A stretch of DNA of 64,000 nucleotides, from contig OZ220688.1 of the NCBI GenBank assembly GCA_965116445.1, positions 4,825,902 to 4,889,901 on the forward strand. The letters run 5' to 3'. The position numbers were made by a program, and so were the translations under genes. The number at the start of each line of letters is the position of its first letter. Position 1 is the stretch's first letter. The notes beneath the pieces are model-generated. The model was not told the DNA's origin, did no database searches, and was given only the letters and a program-made list of their open reading frames with translations. Source of the stretch: Multivorans sp965116445. Lineage in GTDB: Bacteria > Acidobacteriota > Thermoanaerobaculia > Multivoradales > Multivoraceae. This document shows, piece after piece, positions 59,284 to 64,000 of this stretch.

Positions 59284-59769
59284 GTGGTGTTGCTGGCTTC
59301 GGTCGCGGTGTTCGCCTGGTCGTGCCTCGTACCCGCGGACCCGCCGCCGTCCGACGACGGCGACCTGGAGAGTCTGACGGTGGAGCCGCCGCGCGACTCC
59401 GTGTTCCGGCCCGACGAGGATCAGCAGGAGCGCCGGGCGCCGGAGGTTGCGGTCGGCGGCCGCCTTCCAGGTGCTTTTCCAGAGGACTTTCCGCTCCCGG
59501 ACGGAGCCACGGTGTTCGACTTCGGCGACGTCCCGCAGGAAGGCGAAGCCGGAGAACCGCCTGCGGCGGAGTTCGTGAGCCTGCGGCTGCCGCTGGGCGC
59601 CCCGGCCGCGCGGGAATGGCTGCTGCGCGAGGCGCAGGCAACGGGCTGGCGTGTGGCCCTGGGGGACATGATGACGTTCCAGCGTGGCGACGGGTGGGTC
59701 CGGGCCGCGATCGAGCCGGGCAGGACCGCCGGCAGTTCGGCTGCCCGTTTCGAGTACCCCAAGCCCTGA
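59284..59769 (+). CDS. Predicted lipoprotein, unknown function
   Basis: 161 aa. VVLLASVAVFAWSC is a signal with lipobox-like end (Cys14-16 depending on start), then an acidic Pro-rich linker and a small domain (ATVFDFGDVPQEGEAGEPPA, REWLLREAQATGWRVALGDM) that resembles small bacterial surface domains predicting metal-free alpha/beta folds. GTG at 59284 with GGAG eight bases upstream. Not recognised. Confidence 0.6.
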   Translation: MVLLASVAVFAWSCLVPADPPPSDDGDLESLTVEPPRDSVFRPDEDQQERRAPEVAVGGRLPGAFPEDFPLPDGATVFDFGDVPQEGEAGEPPAAEFVSLRLPLGAPAAREWLLREAQATGWRVALGDMMTFQRGDGWVRAAIEPGRTAGSSAARFEYPKP

Positions 59770-59823
59770 GCCCGGGGCCGCTGTTAGCATCGCGCGACCG
59801 GCTGGCCGCAGGGAGTACCACTG

Positions 59824-59919
59824 GTGTCGTGTCTCCGTTACAAGTTCTCAGACAGACGAGCCATGAGTCGTCCGCACGTGGACAGCTTCATGTGGCAAGC
59901 CGAGCCGGAGACACGACAC
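59824..59919. repeat. Long inverted repeat in the ispH leader
   Basis: GTGTCGTGTCTCCG (59824-59837) and CGGAGACACGACAC (59906-59919) are perfect complements, extending outward by three more pairs with one G-U. The 68-nt loop contains a smaller GTCC/GGAC hairpin and CATGA/TCATG pairing. The stem would end next to the ispH ribosome site, so it could control ispH expression. Confidence 0.7.
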
Positions 59920-59922
59920 TAG
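59863..59922 (+). CDS. Short ORF inside the ispH leader hairpin, possible leader peptide
   Basis: 19 codons, MSRPHVDSFMWQAEPETRH then TAG. It spans most of the hairpin loop and the whole right arm, and its stop overlaps the AGGTGA ribosome site of ispH, so ribosomes on it would open or close the stem. Upstream ribosome site is weak (AGACGAG). Function is inference. Confidence 0.4.
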   Translation: MSRPHVDSFMWQAEPETRH

Positions 59923-59931
59923 GTGACCGGG

Positions 59932-60843
59932 ATGGCGGGTCCATTGACGCTCAGGCGCGCGGAGAAGTACGGCTTCTGCGCCGGCGTGCGGATCGCCGAC
60001 CGGACGGTGCGAAAACTGGCCGCAGAGGGCCGGAGCGGGAAGATCCTGGGCCAGTTGGTGCACAACGAGCGCGTCGTCTCGGACCTCGTCCAACTGGGGT
60101 TCGCCACCGCGGCCTCGCTCGAGGAGGTGCGGGCCGGCACGATCGTGTTCTCGGCGCATGGCGTGCCGCCGTCCTTCCATCGCCGGGCGCTGGAACGCGG
60201 CCTCCTGGTGGTCGACACGACCTGCCCCTTCGTCTACGACGTCCATGAGGAGGCCCGGCAGGCGCTCGAGGCGGGCTTCCACGCGGTGTTCATCGGCGAC
60301 TCCGGCCACCGCGAGGTGATCGGCTACACCCGGGATCTCGATCCTGACGACTACGACGTCGTGCTGACGACCGGGGATGTCGAGCGCATCGACTTCGACC
60401 GCCATCCCAGGGTGAAAATCTTCTACCAGACGACGCTGAACAGCGAGGAGTACGAGGACGTGGCGCGGGCGGTCGAGCGCGGGGCGGATCACGCGGAGCG
60501 GGCGGACACGATCTGCTACGCGACGAAGGAGAATCAGGACGCGGCACGCGCCCTCGCCGCCGATCCCGAGGTCGACTGCATCGTCGTCGTCGGCGGGCGG
60601 CACAGCGCGAACACCAGGCATCTGTGGGAGATCTGCCGGGCTGCCCAGCCGCGGAGCTACCTCGTTCACGGTACGGACGACTTGCGGGCGGACTGGTTTG
60701 CTGACTGCGGTGGGGTGGGCATCACCGCGGGCGCGTCGACCCCGGATTCGATGATCGAGGAGGTCGAGGGCGCGATCCGGTCGCTGGCTGCGTCTCCGAC
60801 GCCGGCATCCGGGTCGCTCGCTGCCCCGGAGGCCGCGCTTTGA
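59932..60843 (+). CDS. ispH: 4-hydroxy-3-methylbut-2-enyl diphosphate reductase
   Basis: 303 aa Fe-S enzyme, last MEP-pathway step to IPP and DMAPP. The three cluster cysteines are in KYGFCAGVRIA, VDTTCPFVYD and DTICYATKENQDA; HNERVVSDL, FSAHGVPP and VVGGRHSANTRHLWE are conserved, as is GITAGASTPD. ATG 59932 with AGGTGA six bases before is preferred over GTG 59923. Stop overlaps purD as TTGA. Confidence 0.94.
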   Translation: MAGPLTLRRAEKYGFCAGVRIADRTVRKLAAEGRSGKILGQLVHNERVVSDLVQLGFATAASLEEVRAGTIVFSAHGVPPSFHRRALERGLLVVDTTCPFVYDVHEEARQALEAGFHAVFIGDSGHREVIGYTRDLDPDDYDVVLTTGDVERIDFDRHPRVKIFYQTTLNSEEYEDVARAVERGADHAERADTICYATKENQDAARALAADPEVDCIVVVGGRHSANTRHLWEICRAAQPRSYLVHGTDDLRADWFADCGGVGITAGASTPDSMIEEVEGAIRSLAASPTPASGSLAAPEAAL

Positions 60844-62126
60844 GGGTCCTGGTCATCGGCAACGGTGGCCGCGAACACGCGATCTGCTGGCTCATCCGGC
60901 AGCGGGCGCCGGCGACGGAGCTCTACTGCGCACCTGGCAGTCCGGGCACCGAGGAGTGCGGCGAGAGTGTTCCGATCGACGTCTCGGACATCGAAGGACT
61001 TGGCCGGTTCGCCGCCGAGCGCGACATCGATCTCACCGTGGTCGGCCCCGAGCTGCCGCTTTCTCTCGGCATCGTGGACGCATTTCGCGAACGCGGTCTG
61101 CGCATCTTCGGTCCCTCTCGCGCCGCCGCCCGCCTGGAGAGTTCGAAGGTGTTCGCCAAGGAGTTCATGCATCGGCACGGCGTGCCGACATCCGACTTCG
61201 TGGTCACCGACGACCGGGACACCGCGCGGAGCGCCGCGGAACGGTTCGGGCTGCCGGCCGTGCTCAAGGCGGACGGACTCGCCGCCGGCAAGGGTGTGCT
61301 GATCGTGTCCTCACCGGAAGAGCTCGAGGCCGCACTCGACGTCTTCTTCGTCGACCGCCGCTTCGGGTCAGCCGGGGCCCGGGTTCTGATCGAGCCCTTC
61401 GTGCTCGGCGAGGAGGTCTCATTCATCGGGTTCTGCGACGGCCGGCGGGTCCTGCCGCTTGCGACCTCGAAGGACTACAAGCGGATCGGCGACGACGACG
61501 CCGGACCGAACACCGGTGGCATGGGCGCCCACAGCCCGGCGGGAATCGTCACCGGGGAGCAGCTCGACGAGATCATGACCGACGTGATGGAGCGCACGGT
61601 GGCCGGCATGGCCGCCGACGGGACGCCGTTCTCCGGCGTTCTCTACGCCGGTCTGATGATGAGCCCGGACGGTCCCCAGGTGCTTGAGTTCAACGTCCGG
61701 CTCGGCGACCCCGAGGCGCAGGCGCTGCTGCTGAGGCTGGAGGAGGATCCGGTCGACCTGTTCGCTGCCGGCGCCGACGGCGATTTCGGACGTTCCGAAC
61801 TCGCCTTCAGCTCCGGCGCCTCGGCGTGCCTGGTGCTGGCCAACCGGGGCTACCCGGGGAAGGCGGCATCGGGAGACGCAATCGTTGGGATCGAAGCCGC
61901 GCGAGAGCGGGACGGCGTGGTCGTGTTCCACGCCGGTACCGGCCGCCGGGACAACCAGGTCATCGCGACGGGCGGCCGGGTGCTGAACGTCTGCGCGGTC
62001 GGCGACGACCTGAGCCAGGCGCTGGCGCGGGCCTACGAGGGTGCGGCCCGGATTCACTGGCCGGCCAAGGCGATGCGCTCGGATATCGGCCGGCGAGTGC
62101 TGGGGACGGGGGCGGTCCTGTCGTGA
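60840..62126 (+). CDS. purD: Phosphoribosylamine-glycine ligase
   Basis: 428 aa ATP-grasp enzyme making GAR in purine synthesis. VLVIGNGGREHAICWLI, LPAVLKADGLAAGKGVLI, TSKDYKRIGDDDAGPNTGGM then GAHSP, and LEFNVRLGDPEAQALL are PurD signatures. TTG start overlaps the ispH stop; stop overlaps the next GTG. Complete and of usual length. Confidence 0.95.
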   Translation: MRVLVIGNGGREHAICWLIRQRAPATELYCAPGSPGTEECGESVPIDVSDIEGLGRFAAERDIDLTVVGPELPLSLGIVDAFRERGLRIFGPSRAAARLESSKVFAKEFMHRHGVPTSDFVVTDDRDTARSAAERFGLPAVLKADGLAAGKGVLIVSSPEELEAALDVFFVDRRFGSAGARVLIEPFVLGEEVSFIGFCDGRRVLPLATSKDYKRIGDDDAGPNTGGMGAHSPAGIVTGEQLDEIMTDVMERTVAGMAADGTPFSGVLYAGLMMSPDGPQVLEFNVRLGDPEAQALLLRLEEDPVDLFAAGADGDFGRSELAFSSGASACLVLANRGYPGKAASGDAIVGIEAARERDGVVVFHAGTGRRDNQVIATGGRVLNVCAVGDDLSQALARAYEGAARIHWPAKAMRSDIGRRVLGTGAVLS

Positions 62127-62875
62127 GTTGCGGCGGCTGCAGCTTTGCCGGTCAATCGACCGCGGTGGAGGACACGTTCGTCGGTGTGCGCTTCGGCGAG
62201 GAGACGAACCTCACCCTGTGCCGGACCGGGGGCGAGCTGCTGGCCCGCGGCGACGAAGTGATCGTGTCGATGAAGCCGGGTCCCGCCTGGGGCCGGGTCG
62301 AAAAGTCACCCATGCCGGTGTTCAAGCCGTGCCAGAAGTCGAGTGCCCGCCGTCTGATCCGTCGGGCCGACGACGCGGACCGTGAGGCGAGAGAACGGCA
62401 ATTGACGAACCAGGTCCGTGGCAAGACGTTCTGCCGCGAGAGGGCGCGGACGCTCGGCCTGGAGATGAAGGTGTCACGGGTCGACTTCAGTCTGGACAGC
62501 CGCCACGCGACGTTCTACTTCACCGCCGAACGGCGGGTCGACTTCCGGCAGTTGTTGCGAGACCTGAAGGTCCGCTTCAAGTCCCGCGTGCGGCTGGTTC
62601 ACGTCGGGCCGCGGGACGAGGCGCGGCTTCTCGGCGGTGTCGGCATCTGCGGTCGGACGCTGTGCTGCTCCACATGGATCGAGGACTTCCGGCCCATCTC
62701 GATCCAGATGGCCAAGCGACAGGGCCTGAGTCTCAACCCGTCCAAGATCTCGGGCAGCTGCGGCCGGCTCCTGTGCTGCCTCGCCTACGAGGACGACGAC
62801 TACCGTCGTCGCCGTCCGAGCGAGAGGTCCTGGTCGGGGGGTCGCGACGGCGGCGCCTTGCCCGTCTTGAGCTGA
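62123..62875 (+). CDS. ricT: PSP1/RicT-family protein
   Basis: 250 aa. The C-terminal PSP1 domain contains GRTLCCSTWIEDFRPISIQM and GSCGRLLCCLAYE with the paired CC motifs, plus VGVRFGEETNLTL and FCRERARTLGLEMKVSRVDF. In Bacillus RicT (YaaT) forms an Fe-S complex with RicA and RicF affecting RNase Y and phosphorelay. The N-terminal SCGGCSF adds another Cys pair. RicA/F are not nearby. Coupled to purD by GTGA. Confidence 0.87.
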   Translation: MSCGGCSFAGQSTAVEDTFVGVRFGEETNLTLCRTGGELLARGDEVIVSMKPGPAWGRVEKSPMPVFKPCQKSSARRLIRRADDADREARERQLTNQVRGKTFCRERARTLGLEMKVSRVDFSLDSRHATFYFTAERRVDFRQLLRDLKVRFKSRVRLVHVGPRDEARLLGGVGICGRTLCCSTWIEDFRPISIQMAKRQGLSLNPSKISGSCGRLLCCLAYEDDDYRRRRPSERSWSGGRDGGALPVLS

Positions 62876-62913
62876 ACCGTCCGTCTGGAGTTGAAGCGGG
62901 AGCGGCCGACGGC

Positions 62914-64000
62914 CTACGAGGCTCCCCGCCTGCTCAGCACCGCCGGGATGGTCTTCAGCAGGATCTTGAAGTCGAGCGTCGGCGACCAGGTGTCGATGTA
63001 CTCGAGGTCGAGTTCCATCCAGCGGTCGAAGTCCAGATCGCTGCGGCCGCTGACCTGCCACAGACAGGTAATCCCCGGCTTCATCGACAGGCGCCGCCGC
63101 TGCCGCCTCGTGTAGGGCTCCTTCTCCTCGAGTGGCCGGGGGCCGACCAGGCTCATGTCGCCGCGCACGACGTTCCAGAACTGCGGCAGCTCGTCCAGGC
63201 TGAACCTCCTCAGGTACTGGCCGAGAGGCGTGATCCGGGGATCGCGGTCCATCTTGAACGCCGGACCGGACATCGTGTTCAGGTGCTTCAGTTCGGCCCG
63301 CCGGGCCTCCGCGTCCGCGACCATCGTGCGGAGCTTGTACATGGTGAAGCGGCGGCCGTTCAGACCGCAGCGCGTCTGCCGGTAGAGCACGGAGCCCGAT
63401 GACGTGACCTTGATCAAGAGCGCCAGCACGAGGATCGCTGGCAGGCTGATCGTCAGCAGCACGATGCCGATGCAGAGGTCGCAGAAGCGTTTGAACAGCA
63501 GCAGGGGAAGGCTGGACGGCGCCGGCGAAAGCGTGACGACGGGCCGGCCGGCAAGGGAGTCGAGTTGCACCTGGCTGTGGGGCGGGGGCAGCAGGTCGAG
63601 GGCGATGCGGGTCTGGATGCCGTGTTCCTGCAGCGCCTCGAAGATCGTCTGCAGGGCGGGCAACTCGTTGGGGGTAACGGCAAAGAACACGTCGTCCACG
63701 ACATGCTCTGAGACGACGCGCAGGATGTCGTCGACGCCGCCCCAGACCGGCTGCGTGCCCCGCGCGGACCTGCTCCCGTCGGTGTGGATCAGGCCGACGA
63801 TCTTGAGGCCCCAGTAGGAATGTTCCTCGATCGACTGCGCGAGCTGTCGCGCCGCTTCCGGTGTGCCGGCGATGAGCACGGCTCGCTGGTTCAGACCGTG
63901 TTGCCGCAGGTCGCGCGCGAGTGTGCGCAGCGCGATCTTCTCGGCCAGCAGGAGCACGAAGGACAGGCCTGAGAAGAGCAGCAGCCAGGGGCGGCTGAAG
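62914..64000 (-). CDS. Polyprenyl-phosphate sugar-phosphate transferase (WbaP/WcaJ-like), runs off right edge
   Basis: At least 362 residues visible, with the frame open beyond the last base into a hydrophobic N-terminal part (RPWLLLFSGLSFVLLLAEK). Middle: CoA_binding_3-type Rossmann domain (AVLIAGTPEAARQLAQSIEE). C-terminal transferase domain: KRFCDLCIGIVLLTISLPAI, RTMVADAEARRAEL, LRRFSLDELPQFWNVVRGDM then SLVGPRP, and KPGITCLWQVSGRS. It starts exopolysaccharide or O-antigen units by moving a sugar-1-phosphate to undecaprenyl phosphate. An exopolysaccharide locus may follow off the edge. Confidence 0.9.
   Translation of the reverse strand, partial: FSRPWLLLFSGLSFVLLLAEKIALRTLARDLRQHGLNQRAVLIAGTPEAARQLAQSIEEHSYWGLKIVGLIHTDGSRSARGTQPVWGGVDDILRVVSEHVVDDVFFAVTPNELPALQTIFEALQEHGIQTRIALDLLPPPHSQVQLDSLAGRPVVTLSPAPSSLPLLLFKRFCDLCIGIVLLTISLPAILVLALLIKVTSSGSVLYRQTRCGLNGRRFTMYKLRTMVADAEARRAELKHLNTMSGPAFKMDRDPRITPLGQYLRRFSLDELPQFWNVVRGDMSLVGPRPLEEKEPYTRRQRRRLSMKPGITCLWQVSGRSDLDFDRWMELDLEYIDTWSPTLDFKILLKTIPAVLSRRGAS

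Overview
This window is high-GC, densely coded chromosome from a Gram-negative (diderm) bacterium. Outer-membrane and envelope genes support this: BamD, TonB/ExbB/ExbD, an LPS-type heptosyltransferase, RseP, lytic transglycosylase and TatA. I suspect a member of the Acidobacteriota or a neighbouring phylum from gene content alone; no rRNA or marker phylogeny could be run, so the placement is weak. No phage, transposase, plasmid or CRISPR signal was seen.

Layout. 1-3.9 kb: end of a mevalonate kinase gene, a mevalonate-type decarboxylase, isopentenyl phosphate kinase and a DtxR-type regulator. 4-6.1 kb (minus): acyl-CoA carboxylase alpha chain, split into biotin carboxylase and biotin carrier reading frames. 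6.2-9.7 kb: solute-binding protein, HAMP receptor without output domain, OFA-type MFS carrier. 9.7-11.6 kb: UbiA-type prenyltransferase facing a flippase-like membrane protein. 11.7-14.7 kb: two tandem M20 peptidases. 14.8-19 kb: prepilin peptidase and three minor-pilin genes, the last a PilX-PilY1 fusion. 19-24.4 kb: SelA, a TPR lipid-free exported protein, and a TldD/TldE pair. 24.4-29.8 kb: carboxyltransferase, PurE, RpiB, FolC, YebC, RuvC. 30-34.1 kb: ExbB-ExbD-ExbD-TonB-TPR energy-transduction cluster. 34.2-39.6 kb: GatB, YfiH, sugar kinase, TatA, transglycosylase, Fis-like regulator. 39.7-48.7 kb (minus): a compact run CpoB-like, BamD, Rpe, PASTA, RseP, Dxr, CdsA, TruA, GT87. 48.7-55 kb: GT2, GNAT, small protein, GlmU, PcrA/UvrD. 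55.2-55.7 kb: tRNA-Pro, -Arg, -His, -Arg. 56-64 kb: GT9, NUDIX, HAD, Rrf2, lipoprotein, IspH, PurD, RicT and the end of a polyprenyl sugar-phosphate transferase.

The genes connect in several ways. Isoprenoid supply is encoded twice: mevalonate-type genes (with IPK, hinting at the alternative branch) and MEP-pathway genes dxr and ispH. The carboxylase alpha and beta genes lie 18 kb apart. The minus-strand run joins outer-membrane assembly, phospholipid and isoprenoid synthesis by overlapping stop/start codons, suggesting one operon.

The most striking non-gene signal is a family of structured intergenic repeats (core ACTGGGTGCGCCGGC followed by two GC hairpins, often enclosed by GCGCGGCAGAA/TTCTGCCGCGC arms). 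Copies lie at gene ends at about ten loci, in both orientations, with compensatory base changes that preserve the stems. Other notable features are a GCTAnnnT promoter motif that often lies so close to the start codon that leaderless mRNAs are predicted, a GlmU with a missing uridyltransferase segment, a 92-bp tandem duplication at the truA/cdsA junction, and a short ORF inside a long inverted repeat ahead of ispH.
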